37,742 nucleotides of DNA from Gillisia limnaea DSM 15749 (GCF_000243235.1 NZ_JH594606.1:1194910-1232651), one strand, 5' to 3'; positions 18,357 through 26,808 are shown, counted from the first letter of the stretch. Program-made: numbers and translations. The notes: generated by a model not told the origin, from the sequence alone.

Positions 18357-19743
18357 TTTGAGTTAGATTAGGATTTTTCAATCTCTCTGATTCCGGAATA
18401 GGATATAGCACATCGGTATCCTGCCACATTGGATTTTGAATATCTAAAATTTCACCAGCCGTTCCTGTACGCTTTAAATCCAGCCACCTATGCCCCCATT
18501 CTGCAAACAGTTCTTTTTTTCGTTCCTCAATAATCTTAATTAGTAAATCTTCCTTCTCAATTTCTGGATTGGCATCGGCAAGAAGCTCCAAACCTGCCCT
18601 GCCGCGAATTCTATCTAAGTCGGCTATGGCGCCTTGTAAGTTATCCAGCATCGCCCTTGATTCCGCTCTTATAAAATATTGTTCTGCCAACCGTAGCACC
18701 ATTGAATATTCTGTAACAGCATCAGAACTATTTTTAATTTTGTATTTAAAAGGATAATAAACAGAAAGTCCTGAATGAAAATTAACCCAATGGGTTAAGC
18801 GGTTATCTTCACTCTCAAAAGATTTTACAAAGTTTTCTGTGAGTTTTAAATGGGATAAGACTGAAAAAAAAGGATGTATAATGAAAGTTGAACCTTCATT
18901 TGTATTTGTAAAAAAGGTACCTCCCCCTGTGGGAGATAATTGCCATATAGCCTCCCTGCTGTTCGCTAAATAAACCTCATCTAAGTTTTCAAGAATTTCA
19001 AACTTTTCATTGTTGGCAATTATTTGGCTACTCAAAGCTTCAGCCTGTTCCCAATTTTCCAAGTAAAGATTTACCCTTGCCAGAAAGGCTACTGCAGTGT
19101 ACCTGTTAACATGAGTGCGCCCCTCCTGAAAATAATCGTTACCCAAAACATCTGCTGCTATTTGAAGATCATCAATAATCAACTGGTATATTTGCTCTTC
19201 AGAATCACGTGCTGCCAGAGTGTTTACCCTATAGTCTGTTGTTAAAATCATGGGGACCCCCCCATATAAGTTTACCAGGTAGAAATAGGTAAAAGCCCTG
19301 ACAAACTTTGCTTCACCTTCCAATCTAATTCGGATATCCTCCGAAATGTTTTCGGACGATTCTATACCTTCCAAAAGTGCATTGGTCATATAAATTATTT
19401 TATACGCACTAGACCAAAGGTTCAGGTTCCTCGGATTACTAGGTTGAACTTCGTGAAGTTCAAATTCCCTATAGGTTAAATTTGTAGTGCGTATAGTGGT
19501 CAAATCATCCGCAGACAATCCCGATAAAACCGTTACACTATCAAACCCTCCATTGCTAAAAGATGCAATAAGTAATTGATTATAGATACCGGTCATAGCG
19601 CTAAGTGCAGTTTCCTCATTGTTAAAAACAACTTCACTCACTACTTTATGATCTGGCGCCTCCACTTCCAAAAAATCTTCACAAGATGTAAGGAAACTCA
19701 TCAGTATTGTTAAAACTCCTGTTATTTTAATTGATGCTTTCAT
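18343..19743 (-). CDS. SusD/RagB-family outer-membrane nutrient-binding lipoprotein
   Basis: 466 residues. Lipoprotein signal MKASIKITGVLTILMSFLTSC (lipid Cys at 21) followed by EDFLEVEAPD, the usual SusD opening. TPR-like helices (AKFVRAFTYFYLVNLYGGVPMIL, a SusD hallmark) and the C-terminal IIEERKKELFAEWGHRWLDLKRTG with YPIPESERLKNPNLTQN are all present. It caps the SusC channel and binds substrate at the cell surface. It starts 9 bp after the susC stop. The linkage to an M16 peptidase and the lack of glycosidases point to a peptide rather than a glycan substrate; this is inferred. Confidence 0.92.
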   Translation of the reverse strand: MKASIKITGVLTILMSFLTSCEDFLEVEAPDHKVVSEVVFNNEETALSAMTGIYNQLLIASFSNGGFDSVTVLSGLSADDLTTIRTTNLTYREFELHEVQPSNPRNLNLWSSAYKIIYMTNALLEGIESSENISEDIRIRLEGEAKFVRAFTYFYLVNLYGGVPMILTTDYRVNTLAARDSEEQIYQLIIDDLQIAADVLGNDYFQEGRTHVNRYTAVAFLARVNLYLENWEQAEALSSQIIANNEKFEILENLDEVYLANSREAIWQLSPTGGGTFFTNTNEGSTFIIHPFFSVLSHLKLTENFVKSFESEDNRLTHWVNFHSGLSVYYPFKYKIKNSSDAVTEYSMVLRLAEQYFIRAESRAMLDNLQGAIADLDRIRGRAGLELLADANPEIEKEDLLIKIIEERKKELFAEWGHRWLDLKRTGTAGEILDIQNPMWQDTDVLYPIPESERLKNPNLTQNDGY

Positions 19744-19752
19744 ATTTTCAGT

Positions 19753-22700
19753 TTAAAAGTTAATTTGTATACCACCTGTTACTGTTTGTAATCCGGCAAA
19801 TTGAGAACCTCCAGTAGGTACTTCTGGATCCATTCCCTCATAATTAGTGAGGGTTAATAGGTTTTGTCCATTAAGAAATATTTTGCCGTCTTTTAAACCT
19901 ATTCCTTGTAAAAAATTTGAAGGTAAAGAATAGCCAATAGAGAAAGTTTTTAACCTTAGAAAAGAGGCATCCAGAAAAGGGAAAGTTGATTCCAATGCAT
20001 CAAAATAAGCAACAGAAGCTTCATAAGATTGAGAAACCCTTTGAAACCCGCTGCCGGGATCCAATGCCTGAATCACTTCCTCACGTTGATTGCTCAGATT
20101 ACCTGGGTTTGAAAAAGATAAACTTCCTTCCTGTTTAACAAATTCCCACAGAAAATTCACAGAGAAATTTTTAAAAGAAAAATTGTTGTTTATACCACCA
20201 AAGAATTTTCTCCCCAAATCTTGTACAACAATTCGATCTTCGTAATCTAATCTTCCATCCTGGTTGACATCCGCAACACTATAATACCCTGTTTCGGGGT
20301 CAATTCCCTGATATTGGTATAGCAGCCTTATATTTAATGGACTACCTACTTTAAATGTATTAGCATAGGAGGATTGTTCTATATCTGGATAATTCACCAG
20401 TTTATTTTTAGGCACAGTAAGGTTAAAGAAACTTTGCCAGTGGAAATTTTTAGATCTAATATTGGTAATAGCCAATTCTACCTCCCACCCAGTATTTTCT
20501 ACAGTGGCAGGTAAATTAGCTTGAACCGAATTAAAGCCTGTGGTAGCTGCAAGAGGATATCCAACCAGTTGATTAGATGATCGATTGCGATACCAACTTA
20601 AAGAAAGATTTATACGATTTTGTAAAAAACCAAATTCTATAGCTGATTCCAGTTTTTTATTTATTTCCCAGGAATAGTCTGGATTTGCAAGTTGGGTTGG
20701 GTAAAGACCTCCTGGCCCTATTGTAGCTTCATAAGCATCAAGATAACCGTAATCCCCTATTTGGTCATTCCCTGTAGTACCATAGCTACCACGTAATTTT
20801 CCCAAACTCAAAAAGGAAAGGTTATTTTTCAAAAAAGGTTCTTCGGTAAATATCCAGGCACCACCTATCGCTCCAAAATTGGCAAATCGCTTTCCTGGTC
20901 CAAAACGTGATGAACCATCACGTCTTCCTGTAAGGTTTATAAAATATTTCTGGTCCAAGGAAAAGCCTAGCCTTCCAAAAATGGCAGTATAGCGGTAGGT
21001 TGTGTTTTGGTTCACAGCGTTTGAAATACTTTCTGCTGCACTTAAATTCCCAATAAGAGATTCAGAAACATATCCTTGTGCCTCTAATCCTAAACTTGTG
21101 TAGTTGCTTTCTTGAAATGTTCCCCCCAAAAGCGCGTCCAATTTTCCATTGCCAACCTTTTTTGTATATAGCAATTGAGGTTCGATAATCCAGGATTTTC
21201 TGTCTACATCAAGATTTGTTGAATTATGATCTATACTTTCCCGGTTTGCAGGGTTGTAGGATCTTTTCGGTTTTTTTAGTACTTCCGTGCTACTTAAATT
21301 TGTATAACCCAAATTTGATTTGATAGTTAACCCTTGTAAAAGTTCATAGGATACTCCTAGGCTTGAAACCAAATTGTTTGCCCGAGTTGTACTTGCATTG
21401 AAAAAACCTTCTAATGGGTTACTCCAGCCTGCTTCAGCCCAATCTTCCCAATGTAAACTGCCGTCTTCATTAAATATTTGAGGGGCATTCGGCGGTAAGT
21501 AAAATGCATTAAATGACAAGTCAGCAAACCCAACCAGGTTATTATTGTCTAATCCATAATTTACCGAAAGATCTATATTCAGTTTTTTATTATCGGAAAC
21601 ATGGTTTAAATTTAAACCTGTGGTTACCTTATTATAATCAAAATCCCCGGGGTATACAGTACCCTGCTTATGATAAGAACCTCCTAATCGAAAAGAGGTA
21701 TTTTCATCACCGCCTGAAGTTGAAAGGTTTACATCTGTTATAGAAGAAGTGCCTCCAAAATAGAAATCCTGCCAATCTGTATATCTGTTTTGGTCCCATA
21801 AAACCAAATCAAAAGCGTTGAACTGATCAGGCTCTACTCCGTCATTTATAAAAGCTTGTTTGCGGATTTGTATGTATTGTTCCGTATTCAATAAATCCAT
21901 CCGGTTTGGGACTGTAGCTGCACCTGTATATACCCTGGCTTCAAGTCCTGTCTTTTGATTTTTACCTTTTTTAGTTGTTATTAATACTACCCCATTAGCT
22001 CCCCGTGAACCATAAATTGCAGTAGCGTCAGCATCTTTTAAAACTTCAATGCTTTCAATGTTGGATACGTTTAGGGTGTTTAAAGGATCTATACCTGTAT
22101 CCCCCAATAAACTATTACTTTCTATTGGAGCTGAGTTAATGGGCACTCCATTAATTATGTAAAGAGGGAAGTTCCCATCCTCACGTAAACTATTCCTACC
22201 CCGTATTCGTATGGTAGGAGCCATTCCAGGTTGGTTTCCTCCGGGAATAATTTCTACCCCTGCCATTCGTCCTTGTAGCGCCTGGATTGGACTTATTACG
22301 GGCTGCAGTTCTATTTCTTCTGCTGTCACCCTTGAGATATTCCCGGTACTTTCTCTTTTAGTGGTGCTGTAATACCCGGCATTAATTTGTACTTCCCCCA
22401 GAGAGGAGATATCCTCCTCCATCGCTACCAATATTTCCCGGCGTCCGTTAACAGGTTCTTCATGAGTTTTAAAACCTATAAATGAGAAAACAAGAACATC
22501 TTCCGGTGCTATGGCTAATGAATATTTGCCATCAATGTCTGTGGTCGAACCACTGTTTTTGCCTTTTACTATTACTGTGACACCGGGTAAAGGCATTCCC
22601 GTTTGGTCACTTACTACTCCTATTACTTCCTGCTGTAATAAAATTTTAAAATCATCATAGGAAGTATTTGCTGCCATTGCATCCATGGTAAGCATGGAAA

Positions 22701-22758
22701 GAAAGAGCAAAATCGAAATAAGAACGATTATCATTAACCGGCCGTAGATTTTTTTCAT
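19753..22758 (-). CDS. SusC/RagA-family TonB-dependent transporter
   Basis: 1001 residues. Signal peptide (MKKIYGRLMIIVLISILLFL...), a carboxypeptidase-like regulatory repeat (VIGVVSDQTGMPLPGVTVIV, GSTTDIDGKYSL), then the plug domain with the SusC signature GRMAGVEI...PTIRIRGRNSL and IESIEVLKDADATAIYGSRGANGVVLITTKKG in pieces, and a 22-strand-type barrel ending in TVTGGIQINF. It is an energised outer-membrane channel working with the SusD lid encoded next. First gene of the operon; its leader contains an 8-bp stem hairpin. No sign of truncation. Confidence 0.93.
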   Translation of the reverse strand: MKKIYGRLMIIVLISILLFLSMLTMDAMAANTSYDDFKILLQQEVIGVVSDQTGMPLPGVTVIVKGKNSGSTTDIDGKYSLAIAPEDVLVFSFIGFKTHEEPVNGRREILVAMEEDISSLGEVQINAGYYSTTKRESTGNISRVTAEEIELQPVISPIQALQGRMAGVEIIPGGNQPGMAPTIRIRGRNSLREDGNFPLYIINGVPINSAPIESNSLLGDTGIDPLNTLNVSNIESIEVLKDADATAIYGSRGANGVVLITTKKGKNQKTGLEARVYTGAATVPNRMDLLNTEQYIQIRKQAFINDGVEPDQFNAFDLVLWDQNRYTDWQDFYFGGTSSITDVNLSTSGGDENTSFRLGGSYHKQGTVYPGDFDYNKVTTGLNLNHVSDNKKLNIDLSVNYGLDNNNLVGFADLSFNAFYLPPNAPQIFNEDGSLHWEDWAEAGWSNPLEGFFNASTTRANNLVSSLGVSYELLQGLTIKSNLGYTNLSSTEVLKKPKRSYNPANRESIDHNSTNLDVDRKSWIIEPQLLYTKKVGNGKLDALLGGTFQESNYTSLGLEAQGYVSESLIGNLSAAESISNAVNQNTTYRYTAIFGRLGFSLDQKYFINLTGRRDGSSRFGPGKRFANFGAIGGAWIFTEEPFLKNNLSFLSLGKLRGSYGTTGNDQIGDYGYLDAYEATIGPGGLYPTQLANPDYSWEINKKLESAIEFGFLQNRINLSLSWYRNRSSNQLVGYPLAATTGFNSVQANLPATVENTGWEVELAITNIRSKNFHWQSFFNLTVPKNKLVNYPDIEQSSYANTFKVGSPLNIRLLYQYQGIDPETGYYSVADVNQDGRLDYEDRIVVQDLGRKFFGGINNNFSFKNFSVNFLWEFVKQEGSLSFSNPGNLSNQREEVIQALDPGSGFQRVSQSYEASVAYFDALESTFPFLDASFLRLKTFSIGYSLPSNFLQGIGLKDGKIFLNGQNLLTLTNYEGMDPEVPTGGSQFAGLQTVTGGIQINF

Positions 22759-22798
22759 AATTTTGTATTGGTTATTTAAACTTTAGTTTTTATAATTA

Positions 22799-22835
22799 GG
22801 CCTCCTGTCTCCCCGTCAAAGTTGATTAGGAGGCC
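22799..22835. promoter_or_regulatory. Stem-loop in the susC leader
   Basis: GGCCTCCT (22799-22806) and AGGAGGCC (22828-22835) form an 8-bp GC-rich stem, 41 bp before the susC ATG. Read on the plus strand it is followed by AATTTTTT, so it may also act as a terminator for plus-strand transcription. Confidence 0.45.
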
Positions 22836-23459
22836 AATTTTTTACTTGAAATTTCCTTATATGGTTTTTCTCATAGGCACTTCTTTTATTAATGGTTTAT
22901 TCATTTTTAATAAGCTCCTTTGTTCCCTCTAGGGGCACGGGGCCTTTCCCACCTCCTACCCGCCATTGCTGCTGTATGGGGACAGCTTTAAATGGCTCAT
23001 ACGGGGCTAATTCTCCCCATTATATTTGTTCACTGTTACCCTGCAAACCAATAGGACTGCATAGCCGGTGATTAAATAGAATAAGCTTTTTTTTAAATGC
23101 AAGGCTTCTAAGGCAAAAATAAAGCTGTGCTTTGAAGAAAAGTAGGTACCGCAGGAAGCCGTAATGTGTAGACACAAAAAGGCGTGGGTACTCAACTTAT
23201 CACGTTAGAGGTACTGGTATACCATGCAATGATAAGAGAGCCCACGCCCGGGTCGTGAGCATCCTTGCTTATCATCTCGTTGCATAAAAATTACCAGTTT
23301 CCCAACGCGAGATTCAAAGCGAATGCTTCTAAAATTGTATTAAAAGAATCGCAATATATTAATAATGAATCAAATATATAAAAATATTTCTAATGTGGTT
23401 ATATAATGCCACATTAATTATGTTAAAATTTTTGAGATTGCTCGTATAAGCACCTTTAT
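22836..23459. other. Gene-poor region with nested inverted repeats between susC and the xre gene
   Basis: No convincing gene. A 62-codon minus frame at 23007-23195 (MSTHAFLCLHITASCGTYF...) could be a leader peptide but has no RBS or family. Between 23203 and 23307 there are nested arms: CGTT/AACG, ACTGGTA (23213)/TACCAGT (23292), GCAA/TTGC, TGATAAG (23230)/CTTATCA (23268). A competing pair GGCGTGGG (23181)/CCCACGCC (23241) also exists. The inner part (23225-23287), R''-like ATGCAA and R'-like GTTGCAT around the TGATAAG stem, is attC-like but degenerate. Confidence 0.4.
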
Positions 23460-23720
23460 ATGAATATTGATTTATCAAATAAGGAATTCCTAATAAGATT
23501 TGGGGAAAGACTTAAAAAATTACGCCTAATCAAAAAATTGTCTTATAGACAGATGGCGCAACGGTGCGATTTAGATTATAGCTATATTAGTAAAATAGAA
23601 AAGGGTAAACACAATATCCAGTTATCTACAGTACTAGAGCTTTCTAAAGGTTTAAATATCAAGCCAAAAGAATTGTTTGATTTTGAGTTTGATATTAAGA
23701 AATATAAGATTGATATGTAG
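23460..23720 (+). CDS. XRE-family HTH regulator
   Basis: 86 residues, one lambda-repressor-like HTH covering residues 12-72: FGERLKKLRLIKKLSYRQMA, then QRCDLDYSYISKIEKGKHNI and LSTVLELSKGLNIKPKELFDF. No extra domain. Short XRE proteins of this type commonly autoregulate or control neighbouring mobile genes. It lies just left of the cassette array and is followed by the remains of a second HTH gene. Confidence 0.85.
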   Translation: MNIDLSNKEFLIRFGERLKKLRLIKKLSYRQMAQRCDLDYSYISKIEKGKHNIQLSTVLELSKGLNIKPKELFDFEFDIKKYKIDM

Positions 23721-23820
23721 TTTAATTATAAATTTTTCCATCAAAAAGATCTCTCTTTCCAAACCCATTAAAATTAAATTTTATTGGTGTAAGTATTATT
23801 CTATTTCAAGACGTCATTAA

Positions 23821-24024
23821 TGCATAAATAGCAACACTACAAACCGAAATATCTATGCAGATTTACTAAGACTTTCATCTTCTGTCTTAACAAAAATGAG
23901 AGAGGAAGAAGGTTATAAGGTTCCTCTCGCAACAATTTATAATATCTGTCAAAAAGAAAATATATCTCTAACCGAATTCTTTAGAAAATTTAAAAAGCAA
24001 TATAGCTACCATATCAGAAATTAA
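23821..24024 (+). pseudogene. Remnant of a second HTH (XRE-like) gene
   Basis: The frame from after a stop at 23820 to the stop at 24024 reads ADLLRLSSSVLTKMREEEGY then KVPLATIYNICQKENISLTEFF. The second part resembles the C-terminal half of an XRE domain (LATIYxICxxxxISLxEFF), but the DNA-recognition half is missing. The only ATG (23896) would give 42 residues. It is best read as decay after duplication of the neighbouring regulator, though a tiny functional protein is not excluded. Confidence 0.45.
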
Positions 24025-24050
24025 GTAATACTTTTTATCATCTTTGAATT

Positions 24051-24082
24051 ATTACCAATTCTTTTAAATAAGAATTGGTAAT
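24051..24082. repeat. 13-bp perfect inverted repeat at the left edge of the array
   Basis: ATTACCAATTCTT (24051-24063), 6-nt loop, AAGAATTGGTAAT (24070-24082). It may terminate transcription from the xre region or serve as an operator. There is no T-run after it on the plus strand. Confidence 0.5.
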
Positions 24083-24093
24083 AATATAATATA

Positions 24094-24160
24094 TAAGCTG
24101 CGTTTATCCCGTAACAATTTGGTATAAATGAGTATATTGCTGGGGATATAACACGTTGCA
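24094..24160 (+). other. Left boundary of the cassette array, attC/attI-like junction
   Basis: The first cassette begins at GTTGCATGC (G at 24155). Immediately before it, GCGTTTATCCC (about 24100) can pair imperfectly with GGGGATATAACAC (24142-24154), the position of the L arms in an attC, but no AAC-ending R'' box complementary to an upstream cassette start is present. It could be an attI-like primary site or the decayed attC of a lost cassette. No integrase gene is adjacent. Confidence 0.4.
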
Positions 24161-24627
24161 TGCAATAAAACGGGCTTCTGGAAATTAAAATGGATTTTGC
24201 GGAAAGGTTACTAAAATGTGGACAACTCCTGGAATTAAATCAAGGGAGCGGACAAAGGAAGGCTCCCTTTTTCAGACTTGTGCGATTGAAATCGTTGAGA
24301 GTTTTACTATCAGAACGTTGACACGTACCAAAGTCTGAGGAAAGGTAGCGGAAAGAAACCATATTTTCTATGGAGGATTTCCGGTAATTTTACAGTTTAA
24401 TTCCAGGAGTTGGACTCGTAGCCCGAATTTTTTACCAACGATGCTTTATCCAGCGCGAGAGGATAAAGACACATAAGTAAAAATAAAATCCATTTTAAAA
24501 GAAATTATTGTAGCACCCGTCTGACTTCGTAATTTTTGATTCGCATTATTAACCAAATAATGCTAAATTACTGCACGCAACGGCGCATAAGCGCCATTTG
24601 AAAAAAAACGGCGCTTATACGCAGACG
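24155..24627 (+). ncRNA. ORF-less 473-bp cassette, copy 1: candidate structured RNA
   Basis: No frame of 60 codons or more. Nested perfect helices: 24185-24198 with 24486-24499 (14 bp), 24223-24239 with 24396-24412 (17 bp, arm CAACTCCTGGAATTAAA), 24242-24249 with 24262-24269 (8 bp), 24272-24279 with 24331-24338 (8 bp), 24444-24451 with 24461-24468 (CTTTATCC/GGATAAAG), 24543-24550 with 24556-24563. The long-range pairs are nested, as in a folded RNA of about 315 nt. It has its own short attC at the 3' end. A second copy is at 28677. It is not a family I recognise. It could instead be a DNA-level element. Confidence 0.6.
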
Positions 24628-24635
24628 TTGGGCAC
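24573..24635 (+). repeat. Short attC-like site of ncRNA cassette copy 1
   Basis: R'' GCACGCAAC (24573-24581), then GGCGCATAAGCGCC, a 14-nt A-rich loop, GGCGCTTATACGC, spacer AGAC and R' GTTGGGCAC (24627-24635; fits GTTRRRY). The stem is strongly palindromic. R'' matches the reverse complement of the cassette start GTTGCATGC at 8 of 9 positions. Confidence 0.75.
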
Positions 24636-24665
24636 AATATTCACAATGAGCAGAACAAAGAAAAA

Positions 24666-25064
24666 ATGAAAAAATTATTACTCCTACTATCAATTCTAAC
24701 ATCATTTTCATCTTGTGCACAGGAACTGACTTGCGCAGATTTTAAAGAAGGTGAGTTTTTGATTCCAGCAGATTCATTAAATCCTGAATCTTATAAAATT
24801 TCAAGAAAAAATGGAACACAACTTGAATTAGACGAAAATGGAGATGAAATTAAAATTAATATTAAATACAAGGATGATTGTAATTATATTTTAACCTATC
24901 AAGAATCTCAAAATTTAGATGACCTAGCTAATTACATAAATAATTCTGGAGGAATTCATATTAAAGTTTTAGAAATTAAAGGTGATACTTTGACTTATTC
25001 AGGATTAATTAAAAATGATACTTTATCATACGAAATGCCAGGAAAGTTGATAAAACTTGATTAA
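24666..25064 (+). CDS. Cassette-encoded lipoprotein, unknown function
   Basis: 132 residues. Signal and lipobox MKKLLLLLSILTSFSSC (lipid Cys 17), then a small all-beta-looking domain with a charged strand pattern (KNGTQLELDENGDEIKINIKY, LEIKGDTLTYSGLIKND). No family recognised. It begins 39 bp after the recombination point and is followed after 8 bp by a second ORF in the same cassette, so the cassette carries a two-gene unit. Probably anchored to the periplasmic face of a membrane. Confidence 0.65.
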   Translation: MKKLLLLLSILTSFSSCAQELTCADFKEGEFLIPADSLNPESYKISRKNGTQLELDENGDEIKINIKYKDDCNYILTYQESQNLDDLANYINNSGGIHIKVLEIKGDTLTYSGLIKNDTLSYEMPGKLIKLD

Positions 25065-25072
25065 AAAACTAA

Positions 25073-25657
25073 ATGGAAATAAATGTTTACCTAACCTACG
25101 CAATTTCGATAATCGCGATAATTTTATCGATTATTGCATATATTCAAAATTGGAAAATTGCCACAAGGCAATCTAGAATTGGGAGGATTGAAGAAATACT
25201 TGAAATAACTCATATTTTAAATATGAATTATAACTACTTCTACGACACCTATTTTTTTAAGGAAACTGTTTTATCCGAATTAAAAAAAAACGAAGATGAA
25301 GAAAAATACTTAAGACAGATTAAAGCTCTAACAGATATTTCTAACAAAATTGACCTTCAGAAGAAACTTTCTCGATTATACGTAATAAATAATTCATATC
25401 TCCCAAAGAAAGAATTAAAAGATAAAATTGGAGTTTTTATAGCTGTTTATTCCTCATTAGCAGGAAGTACAATCTCTGAACCTATTAGAAAAACGGATTT
25501 ACCATTTAACAATTTTCCAAAACCTTGGGAATTCTTAGAATTTACACAGGAGATTCATAACGAACTGATTAGAGAAATGAATTTGGGATACAATAATAAT
25601 ATTTCAAACACGAACGCATACGAGAAAAAATTTAAAGAACGATATAATCTAGAATAA
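25073..25657 (+). CDS. Cassette-encoded single-pass membrane protein, unknown function
   Basis: 194 residues. One N-terminal membrane helix (YLTYAISIIAIILSIIAYI, residues 6-24), then a helical cytosolic-looking domain (RIGRIEEILEITHILNMNYN, LRQIKALTDISNKIDLQKKL). No known motif. Second ORF of the cassette that starts at 24628; the gene ends 5 bp before the R'' box of the attC. The compact packing against the attC is typical of integron cassettes. Confidence 0.65.
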   Translation: MEINVYLTYAISIIAIILSIIAYIQNWKIATRQSRIGRIEEILEITHILNMNYNYFYDTYFFKETVLSELKKNEDEEKYLRQIKALTDISNKIDLQKKLSRLYVINNSYLPKKELKDKIGVFIAVYSSLAGSTISEPIRKTDLPFNNFPKPWEFLEFTQEIHNELIREMNLGYNNNISNTNAYEKKFKERYNLE

Positions 25658-25662
25658 ATACT

Positions 25663-25800
25663 GTGCCCAACATCGGTTAAGCGCAAATAGCGGGCAATTG
25701 AGTAAAAAGTAACATTTTAGAGACCAAGTAAAAACCAACAAAGCCGACAAGAACGTGTCCTTACTCCACACTACTTGCCTTAACCAAGACCGTTGTAAAC
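25663..25800 (+). repeat. Long attC-like site 1
   Basis: R'' GTGCCCAAC (25663-25671), ATC, left stem GGTTAAG-C-GCAA, about 80-nt interior with the conserved TTTTAGAGACCAAG block, right stem TTGC-CTTAACC, AAGACC overlapping R' GTTGTAAAC (25792-25800). R'' is the exact reverse complement of the start of its own cassette (GTTGGGCAC at 24627). Confidence 0.85.
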
Positions 25801-25876
25801 AATGCCAGAGCAGCCAAATGCGAGAAATAAAAAAAGTAGCCAAGACCATAACAGACAAAAGTTTTAAATATAATTT

Positions 25877-26134
25877 ATGCAATCAAAGGAAGAATACACA
25901 ATGTGGATAAGAAGTCAAGACAAAAAACATTTAGTTAAATGTACATCATTTTCATTAGCAAGAAATTGGGGAGGCAAGAAAAAAAATGCCATAGTTGGTA
26001 GTGTTTCAAATGCTTCGTGGTTGGGAAAAGACGTAGTTCTCGGATTATATGACACAAATGAGATAGCTCTAAATGAATTAACGAGACTTCAAACGGAATT
26101 GATTAATAATTCTGATGTATATGAAATGAACTAA
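25877..26134 (+). CDS. Small cassette protein, unknown function (MWIRSQD family)
   Basis: 85 residues, or 77 from the ATG at 25901 (MWIRSQDKKHLVKCTSFSLA), which is the better start because short proteins opening with this motif are known from other bacteria and phages. The rest alternates strands and one helix (AIVGSVSNASWLGKDVVLGLYDTNEIALNELTRLQTEL), with the LGxYxTxExAlxxL pattern of that family. Cytosolic; function unknown. It is the first ORF in a cassette of 1.15 kb that probably fuses two older cassettes. Confidence 0.6.
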   Translation: MQSKEEYTMWIRSQDKKHLVKCTSFSLARNWGGKKKNAIVGSVSNASWLGKDVVLGLYDTNEIALNELTRLQTELINNSDVYEMN

Positions 26135-26220
26135 AAAATTAATCCCAATCTCTTCTGACTGAAAAGTCCGTAGCTTTAATTCTACTTTTAGAATAAGAGT
26201 AAAAGTACAAGATAAAAGTT

Positions 26221-26250
26221 AGCACAGTTTACAACAATGTTTGTTAACAA
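26221..26250 (+). repeat. Relict attC fragment inside a cassette
   Basis: AGCACAGTTTACAAC (26221-26235) is identical to the 15 bp that include the R'' box of long attC 2 (26803-26817), but only GTTTGTTAAC-like stem residue follows and no right arm is found. This suggests a deleted attC between the MWIRSQD gene and the next two ORFs. Confidence 0.5.
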
Positions 26251-26301
26251 TGTAACCAAAATTTTAACTAATACAATAATTTAAAAAAATTCAAAAAATA
26301 T

Positions 26302-26478
26302 ATGAAATCTATAAAAATATTTATTGGCATATTACTCGGATTCGCATTATCTTATATACCGAACAATTATATGGACGAGAAATATGAAAACTATGCGTTC
26401 TATCTGGTTATTGGAATAATAATTATTGGAACTATTTGGAATGTTATATCAAATAACAAAATGAAATCGAAAGAATGA
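26302..26478 (+). CDS. Small two-helix membrane protein in a cassette
   Basis: 58 residues, shorter than most annotation cut-offs. Two hydrophobic segments: IKIFIGILLGFALSYI (4-19) and FYLVIGIIIIGTIWNVI (33-49), with a basic tail NNKMKSKE. The stop overlaps the start of the next ORF in an ATGA arrangement, so the two are translationally coupled. No homology recognised. Confidence 0.55.
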   Translation: MKSIKIFIGILLGFALSYIPNNYMDEKYENYAFYLVIGIIIIGTIWNVISNNKMKSKE

Positions 26479-26794
26479 AATACGCAGAATTTGAGATAGA
26501 TTCAAATAATATAGAATTCTTTAATTCCTTATTTGGAAATGAGAGTATTTTTGGTGATAAAATTGAGGTTTCGAATAAGTTTTCATTTTTTGCAACAAAA
26601 CACAAATTTGATTTGGGTTCTGACCAATTTATTTTGAGTTCCTCTTTTAAAGCTTTAGGTAAACGACAATTAGACTTAAGAATAAAAAATTAATAAAAAA
26701 TCTAAATATAGATTTGAATCCGAATTATAAAATTCACTGGGGAGCATTAGTTATCATTTTTGGAATAATAATTTTTAATTATTTGAAAAGTTGA
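26475..26794 (+). pseudogene. Unknown cassette protein, probably frameshifted before a C-terminal membrane helix
   Basis: The intact frame (26475-26693, 72 residues, MKYAEFEIDSNNIEFFNSLF...) ends at RIKN in an A-rich stretch. The next frame continues without a start codon as LIKNLNIDLNPNYKIHWG and then ALVIIFGIIIFNYLKS to a stop at 26794, a plausible tail anchor. One missing or extra A near 26680-26700 would join the two. Alternatively the 72-residue protein is complete and the tail is chance. It is coupled to the upstream 58-residue gene by ATGA overlap. Function unknown. Confidence 0.45.
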
Positions 26795-26808
26795 TTAACA
26801 AAAGCACA

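Noticed and set aside
23278-24155. The xre region as a further complete cassette
   Set aside because: It has GTTGCAT-like starts on both sides, but the expected R'' (ending ATGCAAC) is missing before 24155, so the key pairing test fails.
24155-24627. Group I or group II intron, tmRNA, RNase P or 6S RNA as identity of the 473-bp unit
   Set aside because: No domain V, no P4/P7-like core, no tag-peptide frame and no RNase P consensus was seen; ends are set by attC recombination rather than splice sites.
25649-25882. 77-codon minus-strand ORF over long attC 1
   Set aside because: It lies on the attC palindrome, has no counterpart frame in the other attC copies, and runs against all cassette genes.
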